Assembly: GCA_035654655.1 (NCBI GenBank) | Contig: DASRWI010000021.1 | Coordinates: 1 to 64,000, forward strand | DNA length: 64,000 nt | From: DASRWI01 sp035654655 | GTDB taxonomy: Bacteria > Bacteroidota > Ignavibacteria > Ignavibacteriales > Ignavibacteriaceae | Reading direction: 5' to 3' | In this document: positions 15,986 to 25,662 of the stretch, one piece after another | How the letters are laid out: each line of letters starts with the position of its first letter | Position numbering within the stretch: the stretch's first letter is position 1 | Made by a program: the position numbers and the translations under genes | The notes under the pieces: generated by a model | The model's input: only the letters and a program-made list of their open reading frames with translations | What the model was told of the DNA's origin: nothing | Databases searched by the model: none

Positions 15986-18900
15986 ATGGCTTATAGAATT
16001 CAAGAAAATGCAATGCGTGATATTAACAGTATTACGATTGGTTTAGCTAGTCCGGATGATATATTATCAAGATCGTATGGTGAGGTAACCAAGCCTGAAA
16101 CTATTAATTATAGGTCCTTCAGGCCTGAAAAAGATGGATTATTCTGCGAGAAAATTTTTGGTCCTACAAGAGACTGGGAATGTTTCTGCGGAAAATATAA
16201 GAGAATAAGATACAAAGGTATTATTTGCGATAGATGTGGCGTCGAAGTTACTCAAAAAGGTGTTCGCCGTGAAAGAATGGGACACATTGCTTTAGCTGTT
16301 CCCGTTGTTCATATTTGGTTCTTTAAGGCTCAGCCTTCAAAGATTGGTAACATCATTGGTATCAGCTTAAAAGAATTAGAAAAAGTTATTTACTATGAAT
16401 CTTATGTTGTTCTTAATCCTGGTCCAACCGGATTAAGCAAAAAGGATTTAATATCTGAAGACCAGTACTTTGAAGTTTTAAATTCATTACCTCCAGGTAA
16501 TGAAAAACTTGATGATACCGATCCAAAGAAGTTCGTAGCGAAAATTGGTGGTGAAGCTGTTAGAGAAATCTTAAAAAATACTGATGTTGAAAGACTATCA
16601 TTACAATTAAGAAGTCAATTGAAGGAAGAAACTTCACAACAGAAAAAAGCTGATTTATTAAAAAGATTAAGAGTATTAGAATCATTCAAGGAAGAAGAAG
16701 GGAAAATACCTAATAGACCTGAATGGATGGTATTAAGTTATATTCCAATTATTCCTCCGGAATTAAGACCATTAGTTCCTTTGGAAGGTGGAAGATTTGC
16801 TACTTCTGATTTAAATGATTTGTATAGAAGAGTAATTATAAGAAACAATAGGTTGAAAAGACTTATTGATATTAAAGCCCCTGAAGTTATCTTAAGAAAT
16901 GAAAAGAGAATGCTTCAGGAAGCTGTTGATGCCCTTTTTGATAACTCAAGAAGAGGAAGTGCTGTAAGAAGCGATAGCAACAGACCATTGAAATCATTGA
17001 GCGATATGCTTAAAGGTAAACAAGGTCGTTTCCGTCAAAACCTTTTAGGTAAGAGAGTTGATTATTCAGGCCGTTCAGTAATTGTTGTTGGTCCTGAATT
17101 AAAATTACATCAATGCGGTCTTCCAAAAGATATGGCTATCGAATTGTTTAAGCCTTTCATTATCAGAAAACTTATTGAAAGAGGACATAACAAAACAGTT
17201 AAGAGCGCAAGAAAAGTAGTTGATAAAAAAGATCCTATTATTTGGGATATTTTAGCAAAGATTATTGAAGGACATCCTGTTCTTTTAAACAGAGCTCCTA
17301 CATTGCACAGATTAGGTATTCAGGCATTCCAACCTGTACTTATTGATGGTAGAGCTATTCAGCTTCACCCAATGGTTTGTACAGCATTTAATGCTGACTT
17401 CGACGGTGACCAGATGGCTGTTCACGTACCATTATCATATGAAGCTCAATTAGAAGCCTCATTATTAATGTTATCAAGTCATAACATTCTTTCACCACAA
17501 AATGGTAATCCTATTATTGTTCCTACACAGGATATAGTTTTAGGCTGCTATTACTTGACCAAGTTAAAAGAAGGTGAAAAAGGTGAAGGTCTTGTATTTG
17601 GTGCTCAGGAAGAAGTTATTATTGCTTATAACTCAAGAGCTGTTGGATTGCACGCTAAAATTAAAGTGAAAATTGATGGTAAGATGACTGAAACTACCGT
17701 AGGTAGAGTAATATTCAATCAGATCGTTCCAAAGGAAATGGGTTACTTCAACCAGTTACTAATTAAGAAAACATTCGGCGGATTTATTGGTCAAATGTTT
17801 ATGAAATTAGGAAACAAAGTAACTGCGAAATTCCTTGATGACCTTAAAGATACAGGTTTCAGATATTCAACAGCGGGCGGTTTATCAGTATCATATTCAG
17901 ATATGTTAATCCCTGAAGAAAAAATTAATCTGATTGGCAAAGCAAATAAAAAAGTTGAAAACATCTTGAACGAACACGAACAAGGTGTTATTACAGATAC
18001 TGAAAGATATAATAAAATTATAGACGTGTGGACACATACCTCAAACGATGTTGCCCGTGCATTGATGGAGAAAATTAGACAAGCTAATAACGGATTTAAT
18101 TCTCTTCATATGATGGTTGACTCAGGTGCGAGAGGTTCACAGGATCAGGTAAAACAGTTGGCAGGTATGAGAGGATTGATGCAGAAGCCTCAAAAATCTT
18201 TATCAGGTCAAGCTGGAGAAATTATCGAGAACCCTATTATTGCTAACTTCAAGGAAGGTCTATCAGTATTAGAGTACTTCATCTCTACACACGGAGCAAG
18301 AAAAGGTTTAGCTGATACAGCTCTTAAAACTGCTGATGCTGGTTACTTAACCAGAAGATTAGTTGACGTTGCTCAGGATATGATTATCTCTGAAGATGAT
18401 TGCGGAACTATCTTGGGTATTGAAGTTACTGCGTTGAAAGATGTTGAGCAGGAAAGAGAAGCTTTAGGTGAAAGAATAACAGGAAGAGTAGCTCAGGAAG
18501 ATGTTGTTGATAGAGAAGGCAACATTATTATTGAAGCTGGTCAAATGATTACTGAAGATCTTGCAGAAAAAATTGAAGATGCAAATATTGAATCAGTATA
18601 CATCAGAACAGTATTAACCTGTGAATCCAAACGTGGTGTTTGTGCAAAATGCTACGGTAGAAATTTAACTAACGGAAAAATAGTTGAAATAGGTGAAGCT
18701 GTTGGTATTGTTGCTGCACAATCAATTGGTGAACCTGGTACACAGCTTACTCTTAGAACATTCCACTTAGGTGGAACTTCATCAAGAATTGCATCTCAGT
18801 CTGAAGTAGTTTCAGCTGTTGATGGTATTGTTAGATATGAAAAAGTTGTTTTTGTTACTAATTCATTCGGAGTAAATATTGTTACCGGAAGAAGAGGAAC

Positions 18901-20203
18901 ATTAGGCATTTACGATGAAAATAATAGACAGATTAAAAAATACGATGTTCCTTATGGCGCAGTATTGAATATACCTGATAATGGTAAAGTGAAGAAACGT
19001 GAACCATTATATAATCACGATCCTTACAATACTGTTATTGTTTCTGATATCGAAGGTAGAGTTCGTTTTGTTGACTTGATTGACAATGCAACTTTACGTC
19101 AGGTAACTGATGAACAAACCGGTCACGTTCAGAAGGTAGTAATTGAATCAAAGGATAAAAACTTAAATCCAAGTATTGCTATTGAAGTAAACGGTGAAGT
19201 TAAAAAAGTATTTAATATACCTACAAGATCTTACTTATCAGTTGAAGAAGGTGAAGAAATATCAGCAGGTACAATACTTGCAAAAATTTCTAAGCAGTCA
19301 ATTAAGAGTAAAGATATTACAGGCGGTCTTCCAAGAGTAACTGAATTGTTTGAAGCAAGAAGTCCTCAGGAGCCAGCAGTAGTATCTGAAATAGAAGGTA
19401 TCATTAAATTCGGTGCAAAGAAAAAAGGTTCAAGAGAAATCTTTGTTCTGGCACCTGATAATTCAGATGAAAAGAAATATTCAGTCCCATTAGGTAAACA
19501 CATACTTGTTCAGGAAGGTGATGAAATTCCTGCAGGTGAAAAAATTACAGATGGTCCAATTAATCCTCACGATATTTTGAAGATTAAGGGAACCAGTGCA
19601 GTACAGGAATATCTTGTAAATGAAATTCAAGATGTTTATCGTTTGCAAGGTGTTAAAATAAATGATAAACACATTGAAGTAATTGTAAAACAAATGCTTC
19701 AAAAAATTAAAATAGTTTCTCCTGGTGATACAAAATTCTTAGAAGAAGATATCGTTGATAGAAATGAATTCTTTGGAGAGAACAATCGAATTATTTCAAT
19801 GATGTTCATTGAAGATAAAGGAGATTCTAAATACAAAGATGGTAATCTAATATCAAAGAGTAAATTTAGAGAAGTTAATGCTGATTTGAAGAAAAAGAGT
19901 AAAAAGTTGATAATTGCAAGAGATGCAGAACCAGCTACATTTGAACACGTATTATTAGGTATAACAAATGCAGCATTATCAACAGAAAGCTTTATTTCTG
20001 CGGCATCCTTCCAGGAAACCACAAAGGTATTAGCAAATGCTGCAACTGAAGCTAAAATTGACCATCTATTAGGCTTGAAAGAAAATGTTGTGATGGGACA
20101 TTTAATCCCTGCCGGCACAGGCCTTAAGAAATATAAAAGTATTATGCTAAAAAGTGAAGAAGAACCAGTAGAAGAGAGAAAAGAAGAAGAAGTACAAGCA
20201 TAA
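15986..20203 (+). CDS. rpoC: DNA-directed RNA polymerase subunit beta'
   Basis: Subunit carrying the catalytic magnesium loop NADFDGD at residues 469-475. An N-terminal zinc-binding set is present (C66, C68, C81, C84), as is a second Cys cluster in CESKRGVCAKCYGRNL. The trigger loop and bridge-helix region is seen around GLADTALKTADAGYLTRRL. At 1405 residues it is standard for Bacteroidetes/Chlorobi. A TTAGGAG site precedes the ATG. The C-terminal tail is Glu-rich. A strong terminator follows. Confidence 0.98.
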   Translation: MAYRIQENAMRDINSITIGLASPDDILSRSYGEVTKPETINYRSFRPEKDGLFCEKIFGPTRDWECFCGKYKRIRYKGIICDRCGVEVTQKGVRRERMGHIALAVPVVHIWFFKAQPSKIGNIIGISLKELEKVIYYESYVVLNPGPTGLSKKDLISEDQYFEVLNSLPPGNEKLDDTDPKKFVAKIGGEAVREILKNTDVERLSLQLRSQLKEETSQQKKADLLKRLRVLESFKEEEGKIPNRPEWMVLSYIPIIPPELRPLVPLEGGRFATSDLNDLYRRVIIRNNRLKRLIDIKAPEVILRNEKRMLQEAVDALFDNSRRGSAVRSDSNRPLKSLSDMLKGKQGRFRQNLLGKRVDYSGRSVIVVGPELKLHQCGLPKDMAIELFKPFIIRKLIERGHNKTVKSARKVVDKKDPIIWDILAKIIEGHPVLLNRAPTLHRLGIQAFQPVLIDGRAIQLHPMVCTAFNADFDGDQMAVHVPLSYEAQLEASLLMLSSHNILSPQNGNPIIVPTQDIVLGCYYLTKLKEGEKGEGLVFGAQEEVIIAYNSRAVGLHAKIKVKIDGKMTETTVGRVIFNQIVPKEMGYFNQLLIKKTFGGFIGQMFMKLGNKVTAKFLDDLKDTGFRYSTAGGLSVSYSDMLIPEEKINLIGKANKKVENILNEHEQGVITDTERYNKIIDVWTHTSNDVARALMEKIRQANNGFNSLHMMVDSGARGSQDQVKQLAGMRGLMQKPQKSLSGQAGEIIENPIIANFKEGLSVLEYFISTHGARKGLADTALKTADAGYLTRRLVDVAQDMIISEDDCGTILGIEVTALKDVEQEREALGERITGRVAQEDVVDREGNIIIEAGQMITEDLAEKIEDANIESVYIRTVLTCESKRGVCAKCYGRNLTNGKIVEIGEAVGIVAAQSIGEPGTQLTLRTFHLGGTSSRIASQSEVVSAVDGIVRYEKVVFVTNSFGVNIVTGRRGTLGIYDENNRQIKKYDVPYGAVLNIPDNGKVKKREPLYNHDPYNTVIVSDIEGRVRFVDLIDNATLRQVTDEQTGHVQKVVIESKDKNLNPSIAIEVNGEVKKVFNIPTRSYLSVEEGEEISAGTILAKISKQSIKSKDITGGLPRVTELFEARSPQEPAVVSEIEGIIKFGAKKKGSREIFVLAPDNSDEKKYSVPLGKHILVQEGDEIPAGEKITDGPINPHDILKIKGTSAVQEYLVNEIQDVYRLQGVKINDKHIEVIVKQMLQKIKIVSPGDTKFLEEDIVDRNEFFGENNRIISMMFIEDKGDSKYKDGNLISKSKFREVNADLKKKSKKLIIARDAEPATFEHVLLGITNAALSTESFISAASFQETTKVLANAATEAKIDHLLGLKENVVMGHLIPAGTGLKKYKSIMLKSEEEPVEERKEEEVQA

Positions 20204-20224
20204 TACCAGCATAAATAAATTATG

Positions 20225-20267
20225 AATTCCGGTTTTTTTGGAATATGAAGAAACCGGAATTTTTTTT
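20225..20267 (+). terminator. Rho-independent terminator after rpoC
   Basis: An 11-bp perfect stem AATTCCGGTTT (20225-20235) with AAACCGGAATT (20251-20261), then TTTTTT. It separates the rpo operon from the ribosomal array. Confidence 0.93.
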
Positions 20268-20301
20268 GCCAAAAAAAGACATAAATATATTTAAGGTTTT
20301 C

Positions 20302-20332
20302 TTGACAATTTTTACGCCAAAGCATATATTTG
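20302..20332 (+). promoter_or_regulatory. Bacteroidetes-type promoter for the str-S10-spc-alpha array
   Basis: TTGACA at 20302, a 20-nt spacer after TTG, then TATATTTG at 20325-20332. It is the only convincing promoter before the run of ribosomal genes that extends to 39584. Confidence 0.8.
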
Positions 20333-20379
20333 AAGTCTGAATTTTTTTTGATAGATATAAAGATATTAGGAGTATATTA

Positions 20380-20757
20380 GTGCCCACAATAAATCAGTTA
20401 GTAAGAAAAGGTAGAGTAACGATGCTTAGTAAAAACAAGGCACCGGCTCTAGATGCTTGTCCTCAAAAAAGAGGAGTATGTACAAGAGTTTATACTACTA
20501 CGCCGAAGAAACCAAATTCTGCATTAAGAAAAGTTGCGAGAGTAAGATTAACAAATAGTATTGAAGTGACAGCATACATACCTGGAGAAGGGCACAATTT
20601 GCAAGAGCACTCTATTGTATTGATAAGAGGCGGAAGAGTTAAAGATCTTCCTGGAGTAAGATATCATATTATTAGAGGCACCTTGGATACAAGCGGTGTT
20701 GAAGACAGAAAAAAAAGCAGATCTAAATACGGTGCTAAAAAACCTAAAGCGAAATAG
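20380..20757 (+). CDS. rpsL: 30S ribosomal protein S12
   Basis: Decoding-centre protein of 125 residues. The streptomycin-relevant loop TPKKPNSALRK (residues 41-51) and RGGRVKDLPGVRYH with Lys88 are wild type. The start is GTG at 20380 with TTAGGAG upstream. It leads the str operon, with rpsG beginning 2 nt after its stop. Confidence 0.97.
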   Translation: MPTINQLVRKGRVTMLSKNKAPALDACPQKRGVCTRVYTTTPKKPNSALRKVARVRLTNSIEVTAYIPGEGHNLQEHSIVLIRGGRVKDLPGVRYHIIRGTLDTSGVEDRKKSRSKYGAKKPKAK

Positions 20758-20759
20758 AT

Positions 20760-21227
20760 ATGAGAAAGAAAAGATCAGAAAAAAGATATTTAAAACCGGA
20801 TCCAAAGTTCAATGATGTAATGGTAGCAAAATTTATTAACTCCATTATGTACGACGGAAAAAAATCAAAGGCAAGATTTGTAGTTTATAAAGCATTTGAT
20901 TTGATTGAGGAAAGAACTAAAAAACCAGGGTTGGAAATTTTTAAAAAAGCGTTAAGCAATACCCAACCATTGATAGAAGTTAGAAGCAGAAGAGTTGGCG
21001 GAGCTACTTACCAAGTACCTTCCGAAGTTAGACCAGAAAGAAGAACTGCATTAGCAATGAGATGGCTTAAAACTTATGCCCGTGCAAGAGGCGATAAATC
21101 TATGCCCTTAAAATTAGCTGCCGAGCTTATTGCTGCTTCAAATAACGAAGGATCCTCTGTAAAGAAAAAAGAAGATACTCATAAAATGGCTGAAGCTAAT
21201 AAAGCTTTCGCACATTTTAAATGGTAA
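20760..21227 (+). CDS. rpsG: 30S ribosomal protein S7
   Basis: Primary assembly protein that nucleates the 30S head and contacts the E site. 155 residues with the conserved RVGGATYQVPSEVRPERR and a C-terminal KMAEANKAFAHFKW. It is tightly spaced behind rpsL, suggesting translational coupling. Confidence 0.97.
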   Translation: MRKKRSEKRYLKPDPKFNDVMVAKFINSIMYDGKKSKARFVVYKAFDLIEERTKKPGLEIFKKALSNTQPLIEVRSRRVGGATYQVPSEVRPERRTALAMRWLKTYARARGDKSMPLKLAAELIAASNNEGSSVKKKEDTHKMAEANKAFAHFKW

Positions 21228-21274
21228 AATTAAGATTTAATGAATTAAGTTAAGATAGAAAGAGTTAAGCTTAG

Positions 21275-23374
21275 ATGGCTGCTAAACATTCGATTGAGAA
21301 AGTACGCAATATTGGTATAATGGCGCATATAGATGCTGGTAAGACAACAACGACTGAGCGTATTTTATTTTATACAGGTAAATCCCATAGATTAGGTGAA
21401 GTTCACGAAGGTGCTGCAACCATGGACTGGATGGAGCAGGAAAAAGAAAGAGGTATTACTATTACCTCAGCTGCTACAACCTGTTTCTGGAATAATCATC
21501 AAATAAATATTATTGATACACCCGGACACGTAGATTTTACAGTAGAGGTTGAACGTTCTTTAAGAATATTGGATGGTGCTGTCGCTCTTTTTTGCGCAGT
21601 AGGTGGTGTTGAACCTCAGTCTGAAACAGTTTGGAGACAAGCTGATAAATATAGTGTTCCCAGAATTGCCTTCGTTAATAAAATGGATAGAACCGGAGCA
21701 GATTTTTACGGTGCTGTTCAAATGATGAAGGATCGTCTTGGTGCTAATGCTATTCCAATCAACCTTCCAATTGGTGAAGGTGATATGTTCAATGGTGTTA
21801 TTGATTTGATTAAGTTCAAAGCAAGAATGTACCACGAAGAAACTTTAGGCGCAACTTTTGATGATTTAGCTATTCCACAAGATTTGATGGAAAATGCAAA
21901 CAAGCATAGAACTGCAATGCTTGAAGCTGTTTCTGATGTTGATGATACTTTACTTGAAAAATATTTGAATGGCGAAGAAATTTCTGAAGCTGAAATAATA
22001 AAAGTTTTAAGAACTGCAACTATTGAAGCAAAAATAATTCCGGTTTTATGCGGTTCATCTTTTAAAAATAAAGGTGTACAGCAATTACTTGATTCAGTTG
22101 TTGATCTTTTACCTTCTCCTGTTGATTCAGTTGAAATTGAAGCTCATCATATTGGAATTAACGACAAAGTAAAAAGAAAAGTTAGTGAGAAGGAAAAGTT
22201 TACTGCATTAGCATTCAAGATTATGAATGACCCATTTGTTGGTAAGTTAACTTTCTTTAGAGTTTATGCAGGTACATTAAAAGCAGGTTCATATATTTAC
22301 AATTCTGTAAGTGGTAAAAAAGAAAGAATTAGCAGACTTCTTCAAATGCATGCTAATCACCGTGAAGAGATTGATGAAGTTAGAGCTGGCGATATTGCAG
22401 CTGCAATCGGATTAAAATTTACCAAAACAGGTGATACATTATGTTCAGAAGATGATCCGGTAATTATGGAAAAAATTATCTTCCCTGAACCAGTTATTCA
22501 GATTGCAATTGAACCTAAGACAAAAGCTGATCAGGATAAATTATCTGATGCTTTAGTAAGACTTTCTGATGAAGACCCAACTTTCAAAATTAAAGTTGAT
22601 GAAGAAACTGGTCAAACATTAATTAGCGGTATGGGCGAACTTCACCTTGAAATTCTAGTTGACAGAATGAAGAGAGAATTTAAAGTTGAAGCTAATGTTG
22701 GTAAGCCTCAAGTGGCTTATAGAGAAACAATCTCTAAGACAGTTAATTCAGAAGGTAAATTTGTTAAACAATCAGGTGGTAGAGGTAAATTCGGTCATGT
22801 ATGGATTGAATTATCTCCAAATGAACCTGGTAAAGGTTATGAGTTTGAAAATGCCATTGTTGGTGGTGTAGTTCCTAGAGAATATATTCCTGCAGTTTCA
22901 GCAGGTATTCAGGAAGCCATGAGGAATGGTGTCATTGCAGGGTTCCCTGTAGTAGATATTAAAGCAAAAATTTATGATGGTTCATACCACGAAGTTGATT
23001 CTGATGAAATATCATTTAAAGTAGCAGGTTCTATGGCCTTTAAAGAAGGTGCAAGGAAAGCAAGACCAATATTGTTAGAACCTATTATGGATGTTGAAGT
23101 GGTTTCTCCCGAAGAATATTTAGGTGATGTAATGGGAGATTTAAACTCACGTCGTGGTAAGATAGAAGGTTTTTCAGCAAGAAAAGATGCTCAAGTAATA
23201 AAAGCAACTGTACCATTATCTGAAATGTTCGGTTACGCAACTATTTTAAGATCAATGACACAAGGAAGAGCAATTTACACAATGCAATTTGGTAAATATT
23301 TGGAAGTTCCAAAATCTATTGCGGAAGAAATTGCTGAAAAGACCTTAGGTAAAAAATCATTTACAAATGCTTAA
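21275..23374 (+). CDS. fusA: Elongation factor G
   Basis: Translocation GTPase of 699 residues. The G1 loop AHIDAGKT is at 17-24, and the DTPGHVDF and NKMDRTGADF motifs follow. Domains II to V are present and include GGRGKFGHVWIEL in domain IV. Full length, with no sign of being the EF-G2 paralogue. Lies between rpsG and tuf as in the classic str operon. Confidence 0.97.
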   Translation: MAAKHSIEKVRNIGIMAHIDAGKTTTTERILFYTGKSHRLGEVHEGAATMDWMEQEKERGITITSAATTCFWNNHQINIIDTPGHVDFTVEVERSLRILDGAVALFCAVGGVEPQSETVWRQADKYSVPRIAFVNKMDRTGADFYGAVQMMKDRLGANAIPINLPIGEGDMFNGVIDLIKFKARMYHEETLGATFDDLAIPQDLMENANKHRTAMLEAVSDVDDTLLEKYLNGEEISEAEIIKVLRTATIEAKIIPVLCGSSFKNKGVQQLLDSVVDLLPSPVDSVEIEAHHIGINDKVKRKVSEKEKFTALAFKIMNDPFVGKLTFFRVYAGTLKAGSYIYNSVSGKKERISRLLQMHANHREEIDEVRAGDIAAAIGLKFTKTGDTLCSEDDPVIMEKIIFPEPVIQIAIEPKTKADQDKLSDALVRLSDEDPTFKIKVDEETGQTLISGMGELHLEILVDRMKREFKVEANVGKPQVAYRETISKTVNSEGKFVKQSGGRGKFGHVWIELSPNEPGKGYEFENAIVGGVVPREYIPAVSAGIQEAMRNGVIAGFPVVDIKAKIYDGSYHEVDSDEISFKVAGSMAFKEGARKARPILLEPIMDVEVVSPEEYLGDVMGDLNSRRGKIEGFSARKDAQVIKATVPLSEMFGYATILRSMTQGRAIYTMQFGKYLEVPKSIAEEIAEKTLGKKSFTNA

Positions 23375-23416
23375 AAAGAATTAACAAAAAAAAAGAAAAT
23401 TAAAGGAGATTTTTAG

Positions 23417-24622
23417 ATGGCTAAAGAAAAATTTGACAGGAGTAAACCTCACGTAAACATAGGCACAATTGGTCACGTAGATCATGGTAAAACTACTTTG
23501 ACTGCTGCTATCACAATGGCTCTTGCAAAAAAAGGTTTATCCTCTGTAAGAACATTTGATAGTATTGATAACGCTCCTGAAGAAAGAGAAAGAGGAATCA
23601 CCATAGCAACTGCGCACGTAGAATATTCTACTGCCAACAGACACTATGCACACGTTGATTGTCCTGGTCACGCAGATTATGTTAAGAATATGATTACTGG
23701 TGCTGCTCAAATGGATGGTGCTATATTAGTTGTAGCTGCTACTGATGGTCCTATGCCTCAAACAAGAGAACACGTTCTTTTAGCTCGTCAAGTTGGTGTT
23801 CCAAGAATGGTTGTTTTTATGAATAAAGTAGATATGGTTGATGATCCTGAATTGATTGAATTAGTTGAAGTTGAATTAAGAGACTTATTAACTTCTTACG
23901 AATTTCCTGGTGATGAAATACCTATTATTAAAGGTTCTGCTTTAAGAGCTCTTGAAGCTGGTGCAAGCAATGCTGATCCTAGCGATGAAAGATATAATTG
24001 TATTTGGGAACTTATGGATGCAGTTGATACTTATATTCCAATCCCAGAAAGACAAACAGACAAACCTTTCTTAATGCCAGTTGAAGACGTTTTCTCAATT
24101 ACCGGTCGTGGTACTGTAGCTACCGGAAGAGTTGAAAGAGGACAAGTAAAGATTCAGGAAGAAGTTGAACTTATTGGTTTAGGCGTTCACAAGAAAACAG
24201 TTGTTACCGGTGTTGAAATGTTCAGAAAAGAATTAGATTCAGCTATGGCTGGTGATAACGCAGGTATTTTGTTAAGAGGTGTTGATAAAAAAGAAATCGA
24301 AAGAGGAATGGTTCTTGCTAAACCAGGTTCTATTACTCCTCATACAATATTTGAAGGCTCTGTATACATCTTGTCAAAAGAAGAAGGTGGACGTCATACT
24401 CCATTCTTTAATGGTTACAGACCTCAGTTCTATTTCAGAACAACTGACGTTACCGGTGTAGCAAGCTTACCTGAAGGTACAGAAATGGTTATGCCTGGTG
24501 ATAACGTAAAATTGAAAATTAATTTGATTGCACCAATCGCTATGGAAGAAGGATTAAGATTCGCTATTCGTGAAGGCGGTAGAACAGTTGGTGCTGGTGT
24601 TGTTACAAAAATTTATGAATAA
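23417..24622 (+). CDS. tuf: Elongation factor Tu
   Basis: Delivers aminoacyl-tRNA to the A site. G1 GHVDHGKT at 19-26, G3 DCPGHADYVKNM and G4 NKVDMVDD are intact. At 401 residues it is a few residues longer than E. coli EF-Tu because of a small insertion, GASNADPSDERYNC, in the G domain after SALRALE; similar insertions are usual in Bacteroidetes and Chlorobi. This is the only tuf in the window. A hairpin follows the stop codon. Confidence 0.98.
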   Translation: MAKEKFDRSKPHVNIGTIGHVDHGKTTLTAAITMALAKKGLSSVRTFDSIDNAPEERERGITIATAHVEYSTANRHYAHVDCPGHADYVKNMITGAAQMDGAILVVAATDGPMPQTREHVLLARQVGVPRMVVFMNKVDMVDDPELIELVEVELRDLLTSYEFPGDEIPIIKGSALRALEAGASNADPSDERYNCIWELMDAVDTYIPIPERQTDKPFLMPVEDVFSITGRGTVATGRVERGQVKIQEEVELIGLGVHKKTVVTGVEMFRKELDSAMAGDNAGILLRGVDKKEIERGMVLAKPGSITPHTIFEGSVYILSKEEGGRHTPFFNGYRPQFYFRTTDVTGVASLPEGTEMVMPGDNVKLKINLIAPIAMEEGLRFAIREGGRTVGAGVVTKIYE

Positions 24623-24641
24623 GAATTAAGATTTCCCAATG

Positions 24642-24672
24642 AAGAGGGAGTATAAAACGCTCCCTCTTTGTG
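24642..24672 (+). terminator. Hairpin between tuf and rpsJ, partial terminator or attenuator
   Basis: A 9-bp stem AAGAGGGAG (24642-24650) with CTCCCTCTT (24660-24668) and a 9-nt loop. Only three T residues follow in a row, then GTGTGTC, so termination is probably incomplete. It marks the border between the str and S10 units. Confidence 0.5.
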
Positions 24673-24702
24673 TGTCTAAAAATTAAAAGGAGTTATATAA
24701 AA

Positions 24703-25011
24703 GTGCCTGGTCAAAAGATAAGAATAAAGCTGAAATCGTACGATCATATTCTGATTGATAAATCTACAGAAAAAATAATTAAGACTGTAAGAAGTACAGG
24801 TGCAGTTGTTTCTGGTCCTATTCCATTGCCGACAAAGAGAACAGTGTATACTGTTTTAAGATCACCACATGTTGATAAAAAGTCAAGAGAGCAATTTGAA
24901 ACCAGAGCACACAAAAGAATTATTGATATTCATAATTCAAATAATAAAACCGTAGATTCTCTAAGTAAATTAGATATTCCTGCGGGAGTAGACATAGAGA
25001 TAAAGCTTTAA
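24703..25011 (+). CDS. rpsJ: 30S ribosomal protein S10
   Basis: 102 residues, MPGQKIRIKLKSYDHILID, with the family motifs SGPIPLPTK and SPHVDKKSREQFE. I take GTG at 24703 as start: AAAGGAG is correctly placed and the protein matches S10 exactly in length. A longer in-frame version from 24670 would begin inside the upstream hairpin. S10 is also the NusE component of antitermination complexes. Confidence 0.96.
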   Translation: MPGQKIRIKLKSYDHILIDKSTEKIIKTVRSTGAVVSGPIPLPTKRTVYTVLRSPHVDKKSREQFETRAHKRIIDIHNSNNKTVDSLSKLDIPAGVDIEIKL

Positions 25012-25026
25012 GAATTTGGAGTCAAG

Positions 25027-25650
25027 ATGGTTGGTCTAATCGGTAAAAAAATAGGAATGTCCAGTATATTTGGTAATGACGGTGAAATTATTCCGGTTAC
25101 TGTAATACAAGCAGGTCCCTGCAAAGTTGTTTCAATTCGTACCAAAGATAAAGATGGTTATGAAGCTGTACAATTAGGTTTTGGGTCAAAAAAGGTAAAG
25201 AATACTTCTAAACCATTACTTGGACAATATAAAAATCTTAACAATGAACCTTCAGCTGTACTTAAAGAATTTAAGTATGATACAATTTCTGATTATAAAA
25301 TTGGAGATGAAATAAAAGCCGATTTATTTATTGAAGGTGAAAAGATAAAAGTTAGAGCTAGAACAAAAGGAAAAGGATTCCAGGGTGTTATGAGAAGACA
25401 TGGCTTTGGCGGCGTTGGTGGTACTACCCACGGTCAAAGTGATAGATTAAGAGCTCCTGGTTCTATCGGTGCAAGTTCTTACCCATCAAGAGTTTTCAAA
25501 GGTCAGAGAATGGCTGGTAGAATGGGTTATGAATGGGTTACTGTTTCTAACTTAAAAGTAGTTAAAATATTACCGGAACAAAATATAATTCTTGTAAAAG
25601 GTGCAGTTCCGGGTTCAATTAATTCTTATGTTGAGTTGATAAAGAAGTAA
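25027..25650 (+). CDS. rplC: 50S ribosomal protein L3
   Basis: Early 50S assembly protein of 207 residues whose loop reaches the peptidyl-transferase centre. Seen: MVGLIGKKIGMSSIF at the N-terminus and RAPGSIGASSYPSRVFKGQR in the loop. Begins 15 nt after rpsJ. Confidence 0.97.
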   Translation: MVGLIGKKIGMSSIFGNDGEIIPVTVIQAGPCKVVSIRTKDKDGYEAVQLGFGSKKVKNTSKPLLGQYKNLNNEPSAVLKEFKYDTISDYKIGDEIKADLFIEGEKIKVRARTKGKGFQGVMRRHGFGGVGGTTHGQSDRLRAPGSIGASSYPSRVFKGQRMAGRMGYEWVTVSNLKVVKILPEQNIILVKGAVPGSINSYVELIKK

Positions 25651-25662
25651 GCTGGAAATAAA

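Noticed and set aside
19699..20325. 208-residue minus-strand ORF at the rpoC end
   Set aside because: Antisense to the rpoC C-terminus and its terminator, with hydrophobic composition typical of a reverse reading of AT-rich coding DNA.
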